The translations under genes were made by a program, and so were the position numbers. 64,000 nt of DNA. It comes from Ischnura elegans (Eukaryota > Arthropoda > Insecta > Odonata > Coenagrionidae). The notes beneath the pieces were generated by a model. It saw only the letters and a program-made list of their open reading frames with translations. It was not told where the DNA came from and made no database searches. Within the stretch, counting starts at the first letter, position 1, and the number at the start of each line of letters is the position of its first letter. Shown piece after piece: positions 35,020 through 46,215 of the stretch. The DNA lies in NCBI RefSeq assembly GCF_921293095.1, contig NC_060258.1, positions 10,236,349-10,300,348 of the forward strand, given 5' to 3'.

Positions 35020-35195
35020 GTGTTTCTTGCCTCGTACCTTATTCCTTGTCTATATTTTCGTCGAAATCCTATGGCCTAAAAAAATACTCGTCATGCGTCC
35101 AGACAGTCGATCAATCCACCGAAGTAATAATTCTGGTCCCCTTAACTGAATAACATTTAGTTAATTTAGATCATTATTTAAGTTTAAATAATAAT
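35020..35195 (+). mobile_element. Fragment of the Tigger-family 5' region
   Basis: Shares with 12520-12680, in order, CTTGCCT-GTA-CTT, TCGAAATCC, ACTCGTCAT (CCTCGTCATTGG there), GTCCAGA, ACCGAAGTAAT, CCTTAACTGAAT and AATTTAGATC. The match lies upstream of the transposase frame of the Tigger element. Termini and transposase are absent here. Confidence 0.55.
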
Positions 35196-35589
35196 TAATG
35201 ATGATTGGCGTATTTTTAAGTACAAATGTTGACTATTAACTACGTATTGTCCTTCAAAACTACGTGTTTCTCTACGTTTGATATGCGAATGCTGTTTGCA
35301 GTATAAATGCCGCGGGATGCCCACTCGTGGAAGTAAATTTAGCGTGTACTCCGGAGGGAAAAACCCCGCGCGATATATTTCCGTGTTCACCTCCGAGTTG
35401 CCGACTCGACGGCACGGTGTTAACGAGTGAGAAAAGCAAACAGGAGCATTTTAAAAATACAACGTCACTGAGGGAGAAACTCCCCTGCCTGTCGCTTGTT
35501 TTTGACCCATGGTTTCAGATGACTGACTCACATTGAAAACCAAGGCCACTCAGTTCCCCTTTGACATGCGACGGGGGGAAGATGAGAAG

Positions 35590-35659
35590 TTCGTGTAAGA
35601 GACGCACCCTAGTTTTCCGATTCCATTTCTGAAAAAAAAGGTGCGTCTCTTACACGCGC
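35590..35659. repeat. 17-bp perfect hairpin arms
   Basis: CGTGTAAGAGACGCACC is mirrored exactly by GGTGCGTCTCTTACACG about 30 bp downstream. The loop includes an A8 run. It could be a structured RNA, a deleted foldback element or a terminator-like remnant. Nothing around it decides. 35196-35589 and 35660-36590 show no gene. Confidence 0.7.
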
Positions 35660-36614
35660 TCCTTCGGATAGATGCCGAAGATCCTGCAATCGCCCGTTCT
35701 CGAATGAGGTGCCGATACAGCTGAGTTTGTCATGGCAATGAATACAACTGTATCACTCACTCGCGTTGCTCATGGCGACAGTGGAGCCGAAATATTGACC
35801 CCTCAATTTTTCTTGTTTTAAGAGTTGGTTTAAAATTTTGTTTAAAATTTTAATGTTGCTTTTAGTTTTGATCTTTGTAGGAACTATTATTTGTATTTTT
35901 CATGTATTGTGAACCATTTTCCAACGTCTATACTTCGCCGATGAAAGCTGAAATTGAAATAAGAAATACATCTGTATTTCGCTTGTATTCACAAATATAT
36001 TTTAATGACATAAATATGGCCACCGTCTCCACAACTCATACTCACTTTTACCCATATATGAATGATTTTTAAACTTTCTGGTTAAAAACTTGAATAAATT
36101 AATTGAGATCGTATATCCAACAGTCATTTGGTGCGGCGTTCATTAAACATGATAAGAGAATGAACAATACCAAGAGAGAGTCCTTTTGCAGTGTGTTGAT
36201 GCAATTTCAATAATTTACATAAAAAACTTGTGTCTGATAGTGTGATTATATTTGTTGCCAGTGGTGATTATGGTCGTGCATGTAATGTGTGCTTATTCTT
36301 TGTTAGTAAATCTGAGTCCCCTAGTAACCATCAATCGAAATAAACGTTGCTCGTTTAATATTAAATGCGTTTCTGAGTTTGCATTTGTGAATCAATGTTT
36401 CCTTGTTCCTTCCAACATTTCGTTGATCGAATTCAACCCGCTTATTTTCCAACATTCCTCCGCCCTGATATCCTGTAAAGTTCACTCACTATACATACGT
36501 AATGTTACTCATTGATACCATTGTTGTCAGCTGAGAAAACAATAGTGGTGCATTATATCCTGAGCAGCCCTCATACTCGATGCATTTCTTTTTTTATTTC
36601 TCGGTGCAGTTGAA

Positions 36615-37643
36615 ATGGCTGACGGAAAGAGGAAAACCTTCAAGAGGAAATCGGAACCAGAGGATGGGGCCAGAGATTCAATGGATGAATTGCGCACCTA
36701 CCTATCCAGCAAATTTGCTTCTTTGCGAGACGAGATGCACAAAGAGATCACGTCCAGGGATGTTCTGCTCCGAAAACTTGAGGAGAGCGTTACTAGATTA
36801 TCTGAAGATATCGCTCCTGTGAAGGATTATGTGACGGCAGAGATGGATGAGGAGGACGACGACGCAAGTTCTTCATCTTCAGGCACGCCTGAAGATGGCA
36901 CTCCTCAAGACGGAGACCAGGAAACTGAAGAAGAAAGAAATAATAGAGCTTTAAATATATGTGTAGACGTGATGATGAGCCTCACGGAAATACGTGAGAA
37001 TAACGAGGAGAAAACACAGAAAGTCAGAGGTTTTTATGAGAAAATATACAAAGCATCCCCCTTCACCTCGCTTATGCTGAAGTTTCTGGAGAGAAATGGT
37101 GGAGTGAAAGTACTAGTCGATTGTGATTCCTCCAATATCTCAAACTTAGTGGGACGATTGGTCAACCTGGATGGTGAAAAATGTAATGGAACAGCATTTC
37201 TAACGTTTGCCGACATTTTTGAATGCAGGGTTTACTTGGGAGGTGTGCGTGGGCAAATCGACGTAAAGAAAAGGGGCCAATTTGTTCACGAAACTTTTGA
37301 CCCTGAAGTTTCTCTAGCTCAGAGCTTGGCACAGATAGTGATGTACTTGATCTTCAAAAACCGAGGATGTCCTTACGCGTGTGACGATGAAATGTATGAG
37401 AAACTGTATGAGAAAATTGTGCTTGAAACGTCGCAGAAGAAGGAGTCAGTTACCATGGATGGATATGTACATCATGCCTTCAGTATGAAATCATCTTTAG
37501 CGAGAGAAGTATCGTTGATTTCGGTCGTCCCAGGAATGTTGGTCAAGTACGGTTCGAAGGAAGGAATGTCGAAACTGCTGGAGCAGATGCCTTTTCTCAC
37601 GTTCTTCTTCATTCACCATGTGATTCCCAAAATGAGGAGCTAG
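36615..37643 (+). CDS. Uncharacterised 342-aa protein, duplicated family copy 2
   Basis: Paralogue of the gene at 6628-7689, with the same acceptor (GTGCAG|TTGAAATGG) and the same donor after the stop (GAG|GTAAGTGA at 37652). The N-terminus is basic and different (MADGKRKTFKRKSEPEDG), possibly a nuclear localisation signal. From RDEMHKEITSRDVLLRKLEE onward the helical segment, acidic Ser-rich linker (DDDASSSSSG) and the block around VRGFYEKIYKASPFTSLMLK are nearly identical to copy 1. Residues about 188-232 have diverged, then SLAQIVMYLIFKNRGCPYAC and QMPFLTFFFIHHVIPKM resume the match. An early TAG removes the last few residues seen in copy 1. No known domain was recognised. Confidence 0.78.
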   Translation: MADGKRKTFKRKSEPEDGARDSMDELRTYLSSKFASLRDEMHKEITSRDVLLRKLEESVTRLSEDIAPVKDYVTAEMDEEDDDASSSSSGTPEDGTPQDGDQETEEERNNRALNICVDVMMSLTEIRENNEEKTQKVRGFYEKIYKASPFTSLMLKFLERNGGVKVLVDCDSSNISNLVGRLVNLDGEKCNGTAFLTFADIFECRVYLGGVRGQIDVKKRGQFVHETFDPEVSLAQSLAQIVMYLIFKNRGCPYACDDEMYEKLYEKIVLETSQKKESVTMDGYVHHAFSMKSSLAREVSLISVVPGMLVKYGSKEGMSKLLEQMPFLTFFFIHHVIPKMRS

Positions 37644-37651
37644 TGTCTGAG

Positions 37652-39146
37652 GTAAGTGACTTACTTGGTAAACATTATCAGAATTTAGGATTTTATATGA
37701 AAAATCCACTTAACAGATTTACTTATGGTAGACAACTCTGGAAATGCAATAGATTCCCTTTGATACCATTGTCGTCGGCAGAGAAATTTGTGGTGCTTTA
37801 CTTATTAGCAACATGTGAAGTCTTGGAAACCATAAACAAAGCTAAAAACTGATTTCAATCGAATTTTATAATAATTTATGATATCAAAACACAGTTTATT
37901 GATCTGTGTCTAATTCCTTGAAACAAAAACAAAGTATTTTTAAGGCATTTTTAATGAAGTTAATGCTCAAAATATAAGTTTTTAGGTTTGATATATGTAG
38001 TTACCAACCTAAACTGAAGTTGCCACATTTATGTACTATTTTTAATAAACTGAAAGAAAAAACTATTTTCTATCAGTATTATGGTAGAAACCTGTTCTAA
38101 GATAGCAGCATTATCTCTCTATTTGCTGAAACAATAGGCTTAGTTTTCATTCGTGCAAACGACATCAGTGCCTTTACATCATGCAATATTATTAGGATCA
38201 GTATTCAAATCCACGTTTATGTTTACATATACGAGTTGACTTTTTGCATAATATTGTGTATTATCTGGTTCAAGGAACACCATATTTCTCTGATTATAGT
38301 TCACCTTAGAAAATATCCCCCCCCCTACAAATTTCCAAACTTCAGTTTTGGGAAAAATTTTAAAAATGCGTTTGAATATTGTAACCTCTTTTCTATAGTA
38401 CCATGGTCATTTGTCATCTCATGAAGTAAAGCGATCCCTTTATTAAGCATTACTTGTCTTTTAATCCGAATAGGGTAGTTTCCTTCATCAAAGAAAACGA
38501 AATGCATTGATTGCGATTCGTTACCCACCATTAGTGTATTCATAATACACAAATTATTTGGTTTTTGAAATACCGGTTTAGACGAATGGCAAGGGTCAAA
38601 TTTTAACCTCATTTGAAAAAGGCCAGATTGGCGCCCATGCGATTCCACTCCACGTGACGTCACAGGGACCTAGTTTCTATACGAGTAGATAGGAGTTTAA
38701 CATTGTCTGAGATTACCAATGCATGTATGAGGCGGTGACCTCAGGGAAACATATCTTAATAATCACCTATTAAAACTGGCTAAAGACGGAAAGTTGTCTC
38801 CGTTTGATAAGGTATTAATAATCCTTATTTAAGCCAAGCGCTTCCAGTCAGTAGGGAACTCTGCTACCCGCTAGCATCCTGCGTCGTATCAGCGTTCAAA
38901 GCCTCGCCCCAAGGTCACCTCACTCTCGGCAGTGGGAACCAGAAGGACGTCACACGGAGTTTTCCCAGCATTCCTACTTAGCCGTCGAGTTTTCGCACGC
39001 TTAGAAATTTTTACTTTTCATTTAATCACAAAAAATAGATATCGTCATTTAAAAATCTAAAAGCGTATAATGCGCACGCAATTAATTTGAATTGCGACAA
39101 GCACAGACAATTTGGTTACATCTGTTTTGTTTCCTTGCTTACACAG
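37652..39146 (+). other. Intron after coding exon of family copy 2
   Basis: Bounded by the donor at 37652 and acceptor CTTACACAG at 39146, both matched in copy 1. It has acquired REP-A copy 3. The remainder is AT-rich and shares patches with 7700-8000 near the 5' end (TTGATCTGTGTCTAATTCCTTGAAA). Confidence 0.6.
38473..39070 (+). repeat. REP-A inverted-repeat element, copy 3
   Basis: Starts at the terminal GGGTAGTTTCCTTCATCAAA and runs through AAATAATTTGGTTTTTGAAA, the CACGTGACGTCACAGGGACC core and CACTTTTCATTTAATC-type words (ACTTTTCATTTAATCACAAA). The far end is lost after AAATCTAAAAGCGT. It lies in the intron of family copy 2. Confidence 0.85.
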
Positions 39147-40180
39147 GTATGAAGAATGTGCCTTCAACAAAACGTCGGAGATGATTGCCTTGAAGTTATT
39201 ATTCTTAAGTTCCTGAAATTCATTGTCTCGAAGAAGAGATTCGTATTTTATTCCACGTCAGTCATTTTGGTGAACCGGGAGTTTAAAAGTGACTATGGCC
39301 AACATATATCAATGCCTTCGCAATTGCTACTTAATCGGTGCTTGAGTTAAAGCCTTAACATATATGCAGAGTTGGATATTTTTGTTATAGTGTCATTATT
39401 ATTTTTATTTTAACATGCCATTTTAATTTTTTAATGCCTTTATCACAAATCGCACAACTGCTCAGATGCAATGTTTGTGGGATAATATCTGCATTCTGAA
39501 ATTATAATCATTATTTCATTACCACAGGTGTTACACTAATAAAAAGAACATATGTTCTCCTTGGTAACACCTGTATATTGTATTCAGTCAATTTTTGTAC
39601 TAATTCCTAATTCTCCTATCTTACGAATGTGTCTTATATTCCCTGGCAATGAGATCCAATGTCTAGGTACTTAATCTTGAAAATGATGTATTGTAATGAT
39701 AATTTGTTTGATGCGATTTATTCATTACAATTTGTTTGATGGTTTCACATACAATACGGATCTTACAAGATCCATATTTTTACAAATGAATGCGTTGTAC
39801 AATGATTTAGTTTTCTTTTATTGCCATTATTTGTCAATTTAGCCCTGAAGCCATATGTTTTTTTGCTATTTCCGTTTTTCGCTGCTGAGAAGAAAGACAA
39901 TATCAGTTGGTTGATAAATATATTATTCAAACCTGTTGCCAACCATAAACGGATGTTGTTATATTATGTAAACCTTTATGATTTTGTAATTTGATTCTAA
40001 TAAATGAAGTGATATATTCTTACTTATTCTTGCATAAATACCTATGATTTCTCACCAAACAAAATCAGTTGGTTAGCAGCAGAGGTAAATGTTTAACAAG
40101 AATATTTCTGGGTGGAAATTGTGATGAGATATGCTAAGAACGGCGTATTTTTCGCAATAAAATTTTCATATGTCAAATGT
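39147..40180 (+). other. 3' noncoding exon and poly(A) region, family copy 2
   Basis: Strongly similar to 10117-11200 from GTATGAAGAATGTG to the poly(A) signal AATAAA at 40156-40161. A 2-base difference near 39205 breaks the frame that is open in copy 1, while the sequence following it stays similar. This supports an untranslated exon or a decaying former coding exon. Confidence 0.6.
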
Positions 40181-41105
40181 TTTTTTTCCGGAAATATTAC
40201 GAAAGAGGGTCTTCAAATCGGCCCCTGAGTATTGTTGTCACACCACCGCGTATTCAACGCTTTGCGTGCCATGGACGTAATATTACTTCTGCTAATCCTT
40301 CTGAGGATTGCCATGGACGGAAATATTACGTCTTTCCATTTAATTGGCTTTTTATGGGCATGAAGCCGTAATATTTCGCCCATGGTACTTTTCCAGTTTA
40401 CTGCTTAGGGGCTCTGCCTTTTAAAAAATCAACTGCTCGATGGGAAAAGAGTTCACTTTATGTCTTGAGGGCGAAAAGTCCTCTGCAGCTACCGGCATCC
40501 TCATCTTTGGCCACTTGGTGTGAAAATTCTTTGGGCCAATTCGTTGAGGGAGAATTGACCCTTTTTGTCATCCAGGATGTATAATGCTTTTCTTGGAACA
40601 ATGCTCTTTTATGATTTCCATGCTTTATATTGTTCAAATTAAGCGTATTTAAAAAAATTATTATGCATGCTATGGCGGTACATCATATGTTGCAACTTTT
40701 TTATTTAAAAAAAACTAGGTTTTCATTGTTAAGTAATATATTTAGAAATTAGCATTATATGTTTTTCAACTCATGCATTAAGAAGAGCAAAGTGCATTCT
40801 TGTTGAAATTCACGTCGGAATAAATATATTTTTGATGCTACTGTTTTAAAAAATGTACAAATACAGTAAAAATGGCTGGATTTTTCAGCAGGGCTTTACA
40901 TTTAGAAGCCGGCACTTAAAGTGTTAATTGGATTTATGTAGCACTCCACACGCATCATTGACGGACAAATTTATCCGAGTTTAACGGGGAATTACGACAT
41001 AAGTAGGTGTACTAACCGAAATTAATACACAATTGGATGTGAGATATGATGTTCACGACTTTCGAACGATATTCCTCACAATGAAAACGTTATACTTCAA
41101 ATTAG
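40181..41105 (+). other. Downstream flank of family copy 2
   Basis: 40935-41105 matches 11330-11450 (GTACTAACCGAAATTAATAC, CGATATTCCTCACAATGAAA). 40250-40930 is extra relative to copy 1 and carries the word GTAATATTAC/ATATTACG several times at 40195-40375, including both orientations. No gene. Confidence 0.5.
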
Positions 41106-41419
41106 AGATGGGTCGAATAGAAGATTTCTCAAACTCGAATATTCGAATCAATGCTCGAATACCTCGAATGCTAGAATTGCACAAAGCATATTAAACGTAC
41201 GATTTTTTCTTCTATTCCCTTGTTGGATGTCTTAGTAAAAAGATGGAACCTCGATCTATCGTTTTCAGGGGGGACGAAAAAAACTATGAACGTTGAAATG
41301 TTCGACCTATACAGCAGGAAACCTAGGATTTTTACGCGTAATTGAAATTTCCTTTAAAGGATTCAAACAGGAATTTAGTTGATTATTGGATTATTTTAAT
41401 TTCATGGAAACAATTTGGG
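41106..41419. other. Intergenic stretch with a GAATATTCGAA word cluster
   Basis: 41112-41172 has four to five CTCGAAT/ATTCGAA words. It is too short and irregular for an array. Nothing else was seen. Confidence 0.35.
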
Positions 41420-41995
41420 TATACGAGGTGTGTTCAAATAATATCGCGACTTTTGTGTTTTTTCAAAAATTATTTATTTATTTATGAATATCTATGAGTT
41501 CTTGCCACAGGGTAGAACGGTCAATAAAGAATGTTACCTGCAAGTTATGCGCAATTTGCGCGAAGCAATCCGCCAGAAACGCCCGGATTTGTGGAAGAAG
41601 AAAAATTGGCTTTTGCACCACGATAACGCCCCTGTTCACACATCGTTGCTTGTGCTCGACTTTTTGGCCAAAAACAACACACTAATGATGCCGCAGCCAC
41701 CGTATTCCCCAGATCTGGCCCCCTGTGACTTTTTCTTGTTCCCTAAACTGAAGAGACCCATGAAAGGACGACGTTACGCTACGATTGACGAGATAAAGAC
41801 GGCATCGAAGGAGGAGGTGAACAAGAAAAAAAAATGATTTTTTGAAGTGCTTCGAAGATTGGAAAAACCGTTGGCACAAGTGTATAATATCTCATGGGGA
41901 TTACTTTGAAGGGGACAAAATAGATATTCATGAATAAATAAATAATTTTTTAAAAAACACAAAAGTCGCGATATTTTTTGAACACACCTCGTATA
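41420..41995 (+). mobile_element. Internally deleted mariner element
   Basis: The ends are long inverted repeats. The left TACGAGGTGTGTTCAAATAA and the inverted right TACGAGGTGTGTTCAAAAAA continue together through ATATCGCGACTTTTGTG for about 60 bp with few mismatches, bordered by TA on each side (41420-41421, 41994-41995). At 576 bp it is less than half of a normal mariner (about 1.3 kb). The left repeat runs directly into the C-terminal third of the transposase gene. Confidence 0.93.
41484..41837 (+). pseudogene. Mariner transposase, C-terminal part (D34D)
   Basis: The 117-codon frame contains the second catalytic block LLHHDNAPVHTS and the third, YSPDLAPCDFFLFPKLK, with exactly 34 residues between the two catalytic aspartates, as in the mariner family. 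The N-terminal paired-type DNA-binding domain and the first aspartate are absent. The C-terminal end runs into an A run (KKKK) and a stop, with a likely frame slip there. It cannot encode active enzyme, but the element ends might still be recognised by a related transposase. Confidence 0.92.
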
Positions 41996-41999
41996 GTTG

Positions 42000-42340
42000 A
42001 TTCAACTAAAATCTCTTTCAAATATTCTAAGGGGACACACCACCTCGCAAAAAATATGATTGCATGCCGTCTCGGCATTTACACTGCTACGATGGATTTC
42101 TGATGTATACATTCTTATTTACGAAACGCCATTTCAGCGGCACGCCCATCTCATACTCGGCTTCATCCAACTCCTTATTTTCAACAGGTAGCTCGCTTTA
42201 CCCCCACTCCTACTGTCGAGTGCTAGCGGACAACAGGAGGCGTCCATTATTTTCAGTTCATCTTGGGAAGTTCTCACGACATAAGAAGATGAATTCGAAT
42301 TGCACGGAGAAACCAAATATCTAGAGAAAATATCCCTTTG
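42000..42340 (+). repeat. Dispersed repeat, partner at about 25000-25420
   Basis: Follows the mariner copy directly. See shared words CACCTCGC, GGCATTT, GATTTCTG, AAACGCCATTTC and CGGCACGCCCA. The mariner inserted at or near the left border of this repeat. Confidence 0.5.
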
Positions 42341-43116
42341 TCTGTGACTAAATTCGCACATCTCTCTTTGTTCTCATTTCAAGGAATTAGATACAGAACA
42401 ATAAACTGTGTTTTGTTACCCTTAGTTATTATATCATTGCATGGTAATCAGTTTTTAGCTTTGTTTATGATTTTCATTTGTTGTCCAATCAATATCTGTT
42501 GCAATCTACAGTTTACTGCAGTGGGGTCGATTCCTTCATCAAAGAAAAATGTAGTCATTGATTGCGATTTCTTACCCACCATTAGTGTATTCACAATATA
42601 CAAACTATTTGGTTTCAGAAATCCCAGTTTAGACGAATGGCAAAGGTCAATTTTAACCGCAATTGAAAAAGGCCAGATTGACGCCCATGCGATGCCACAC
42701 CACGTGACGCCACAGGGACCTGTAGTCATGAGGAGTTTTATATTGTCTGAGATTACCAATACATGCATAAGGAACAGGGCTCAGGGAAACATCTCTTAAA
42801 AATCACCTATTAAAAATGGCTAAGCTCGGAAAGTTTCCTTCGTTTGATTAGGGATTAATAATAGGGAAATTGCATACTTTTTATAAACAGTATGCTGATA
42901 TACTACAGTAAATACTTAGTACCGTAATATACTTTTTTCCGCTTAAAATTAAGTCTATACCCTAGAAAATGACTCCCAAAAGTCGCCCGAGTTTCGCGGG
43001 CTAAAAAATACCGCCCCCACTAATCCTGGCTGTGACGTCATAGTTCAGTACGAGTCCAAGAACCAAGCCCAGTAACTGCAAGTTTTGGAAGAGCCACGTT
43101 GCGTTTAAAGGAGAAC

Positions 43117-43560
43117 ATGGGTGAAATGAGGAAAAATTACAAGTGGTGCATTGTTCCTCTGTGCAATAACACCCCAGAAAAAAATTTCGTCTGCATTCCC
43201 ACGGAGGAAATTAGAAGAAAAGCCTCGATGCATGCCGTCTGTCGGGATGAGCGTTACGGAAAAATAAAGAGTATAATAAACGGAATGATAAACCCGTGTG
43301 GTATGTGAGCGAAGATAACTTTAATATAAATAATGTTTCCATATTCATTTGACTGAATAACTTGAAACAGATTTTTCGATAATTCGGCCGCCGTAGAATA
43401 AAAACTCAACTTCCGAACAAAAATCGAGATAGTTGTTTCTCGATGGTTACGATCGTTACGATGGACTCAAATTATTAAGGCACTTGTTCAATTTCAGTTA
43501 CGGAAGGACATAGAAAATTCCATGATGTTAAAAATCAAGGGAGGAAATATGAAAATATAG
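43117..43560 (+). pseudogene. THAP zinc-finger domain, two pieces, degenerate
   Basis: From 43117 the frame reads MGEMRKNYKWCIVPLC, then TPEKNFVCIP and a basic helix (EEIRRKASMHAVCRDE), the usual order of an arthropod THAP domain starting with its first two zinc-binding cysteines. After a frame slip near 43300, WYVSEDNFNIN stands where C-x-x-H-F is expected, so the last cysteine and histidine are lost. A second piece, DIENSMMLKIKGGNMKI (43508-43558), follows an AG acceptor and fits the segment that comes next in such proteins. THAP domains bind transposon ends or promoters. This copy looks inactive. Confidence 0.65.
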
Positions 43561-44025
43561 AGCTACGTTGATCCTCATGCATTCGAGTGCCAGCCAAGAA
43601 GACAGCGTTTTCTTCTACTGTCGGCGTCAAAATGATGTGCCGCTGCACTTTGCAAATTTATATCCTGGCTTCACTGCATGCTATAATAATGAACTATACG
43701 TCATTTTAAAGGATTTTATCCTAAATTCTGATTTATTTTATTTCAAACAAAACTGAAAAATGTAGACACGGCCAGTGCAATAAATGACTCCGCGCACCGA
43801 AAAATTAGCCGTTTTGTCAACTTCATGAACTTTGCAACTCAACCTAGGGAAAACTACTACGTCTACAGCATTCATCTTCCACATAAATTTACAATCATCA
43901 GTGCGGATTAATAAAATGCCTTTTGGGTACTTTTAGAACCTACCTATATTTTGTTATAAATTAATGAAAATATTTAAACATTATCTTGTCCCATAGTTTA
44001 CCCCGAAAGATAAAGGAAGTTGTAG

Positions 44026-44466
44026 ATGGAAAAAGAATGGAATCCAGAGGTGGTCACAAAAAATGAATCGCAGCATTCTTTGATTTTATTCTACGCCGTT
44101 GCTTGCTTTTCAAAAAAAGTTGAGTCACATGAGGAATGTTCCGCGGCCCTTATTTTGGAAACTGTGGAGATAGAGGAAGACGTGTGGATCAGCAATTTCC
44201 ATTTAGTTGGTTGTCAGGATAAACCAAGGATCCATTTAAAGGTTGTCAGGCCATCGTATAAAGATAGGACTGATGTGCACCACAGGGGAAATGGAGTGTT
44301 TGAGGGAAAAGTCAAACCCAAAGTCGCCCAAAGAATGTGCAGTTCTATGTTGCTCTTTCCCCATTTAAAACCAAATAAAAATTGGATTGGGATGATATTT
44401 TCACCACGGGTTCCAGTGATAGTGAGAGTGCAGGTGATCTCTAGGATTTCCGATACGGAATTTTGA
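44026..44466 (+). CDS. Unrecognised 146-codon ORF inside the THAP-bearing transposon
   Basis: Longest frame in the element. It encodes a soluble-looking basic protein (motifs VEIEEDVWISNFHLVG, CSSMLLFPHLKPNKNW). No DDE/RNase H motif, zinc finger or repeat is visible. It could be part of the transposase C-terminal region, a captured host exon, or chance. There is no paralogue in the window. An upstream frame at 43568-43756 is equally unassigned. Confidence 0.3.
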   Translation: MEKEWNPEVVTKNESQHSLILFYAVACFSKKVESHEECSAALILETVEIEEDVWISNFHLVGCQDKPRIHLKVVRPSYKDRTDVHHRGNGVFEGKVKPKVAQRMCSSMLLFPHLKPNKNWIGMIFSPRVPVIVRVQVISRISDTEF

Positions 44467-45789
44467 AGTGACAACAGATCGCAATGACGATGAGTTCGCC
44501 TTTAGAGAAGGTTTCAGATATATCGTGAGAAAAGCTCCCAAAATGTATTAAAAACTCTGTTTGGAAAACATGCACATTTTAATGCTAATTTAGGAAGTAT
44601 TTCATTTCAAAAGTAACTTATTAACACCTGAAGACGTTGTCTTTATTATATTGATGGAAGTGCGATTGACCGATTCTTTCTGCAGAATAGGAAGTGACTT
44701 CGGGGTTTTTAGTCACAAGATGGTAGATTGTGTTGGAAGTTCGTCTATATTATCGCTACTAAATTGAAACATTAATAGTCTGGCTTCTTCAGAGCTTCCT
44801 GTCGCCCTCCAGGCAAGGTATTTTTAAGTTGAAAGTATCATCGACAGCTTCTAGCTGGAAATAAGTTCACCATAAGACTCTACCAGACTGCCAAAAGAAT
44901 ACATATTTCACATGAGTATACGCTTTCGCCAATATTATACGCAAGTCTCACTTTGTTATGAACTATAAAACATTAAATATGCACATCAGCTACCTTTCCA
45001 TTTCTCGGTATCGACTTTCCGAGCCGACGAAGTCTACAGTTTCACTAAAATACCCTGTTATCATGATGGAATCAGTAACAGGAAGCTTGCTAGGATCAGC
45101 CTAAGAATAACCGTATGCCTTCATCTTTACACAATCTATCGCTTTCAATGGAGGAGAAATAGATCAAATAATAGCCCTGAAGTCACAATGAACAACTCCG
45201 ATAAGTCTGCACTTCAATAAATGAATCATAACCACGCCGTCGCATGTATTCAAGTATGCAACCTATACTATGGCCGTGCCGCCGTGCCTCGTACTGAACT
45301 ATGACGTCACTTTTCTACCAGCCAATCATCGGGCGTTTTCGCTTCTCACTTGTATTTGAAAATTCTCGTGAACTTTGATGCATTAAATATCGCAAACCAC
45401 GTCATAAAATAATAAAAAAACTTTCACCGAGGTATGCAAACATATATTTTTATATAATTTTGGGGCTATTGATTATATCTGAAATATATGCAAGTTCCCT
45501 ATTCTTACCTAAACCAAGAGGTAGCATCGCAGCGGCGCACACATCCTCGCCCCAACGTCACCTCACACGGCAGAAGTGGGAACCAGAATGATGTCACACA
45601 GGCTTTTCCCAGTATTCATACTTAGCCGTCGCGTTTTCACACGATTGGAAATTTTCACTTTTCATTTAATCGCGAAAAATAGATATCGTTATTTAGAAAT
45701 CTAAGTGCGTGAAATACGTACTCCAGGAGTAATTACTAATCTTTTACTATTAATGATCTTTCGATTTAGGAGATAATAAAATAATGAGG

Positions 45790-46125
45790 GGCCTTTCTCC
45801 GCCTCCGCACGCGAACAATATTCCACTTCCGAGTCTTCCGATTGTATGTACGGCCTACAGCAAGCTCCTCTCTTTCGAACCGTGTGCGCCGTTTGTAAAT
45901 AGCGGCATTTGAATTGAAGTTATGGTGCCAAAACCTCTCCATTTTTCTATCTTACTTTATTCTGACAAATTTTGAAAAACCAGGCACAATAGAGTGTGTT
46001 AACCCTTTATAAACCTGAGCTGCTTCTGAAAGCAATCAAATTTCAAGATTTTAATATTAAAAACTTGAAAATTTATCACTCCTCACTTAACTTTACACCT
46101 CAAAATAACACATTGCTTAGATATT
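45790..46125. other. Short intergenic stretch, nothing recognised
   Basis: No gene or repeat identified between REP-A copy 4 and the family fragment. Confidence 0.4.
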
Positions 46126-46127
46126 TT

Positions 46128-46215
46128 CAAAAGAGAGAATGTTTACCAAATGAGTCACTTACCTCACTGACTATGCTCCTCATTTTCGGAATCACATGTT
46201 CCATAATGAAAATAG
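46128..46215 (-). pseudogene. Fragment of a third member of the duplicated family
   Basis: The minus strand reads HVIPKMRSIVSE followed by donor GAG|GTAAGTGACTCATTTGGTAA at 46163/46162, matching the C-terminus and intron start of the genes at 6628 and 36615. Here the frame is open up to the donor, which suggests the ancestral coding end reached the splice site. Similarity is lost upstream of about 46215 and downstream (in the intron) by about 46128, so only this scrap remains or is recognisable. Confidence 0.75.

Larger units (their letters stand above)
42863..45500 (+). mobile_element. THAP-bearing DNA transposon, 2.64 kb
   Basis: Ends are short inverted repeats (AGGGAAATTGCATA left, AGGGAACTTGCATA as inverted right end). 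A perfect 23-bp subterminal inverted repeat, centred on TGACGTCA and extending to AGTTCAGTACGAG, lies at 43032-43054 and 45288-45310. The insertion boundary is defined by the split REP-A copy. Flanking AT on both sides is the only candidate target duplication, so the superfamily is uncertain. P-type elements carry THAP domains but usually make 8-bp duplications. Confidence 0.75.
42523..45787 (+). repeat. REP-A inverted-repeat element, copy 4, split by a THAP-bearing transposon
   Basis: 42523-42862 carries the left half of REP-A (TTCCTTCATCAAAGAAAAAT, TTTAGACGAATGGCAA, AAAAAGGCCAGATTG) up to GATTAGGGATTAATAAT. 45501-45787 carries the right half (AACCAGAATGATGTCACACA, TTTTCATTTAATCGCGAAAA, ACTCCAGGAGTAAT). 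The interruption is the 2.64-kb element described separately. Confidence 0.85.
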
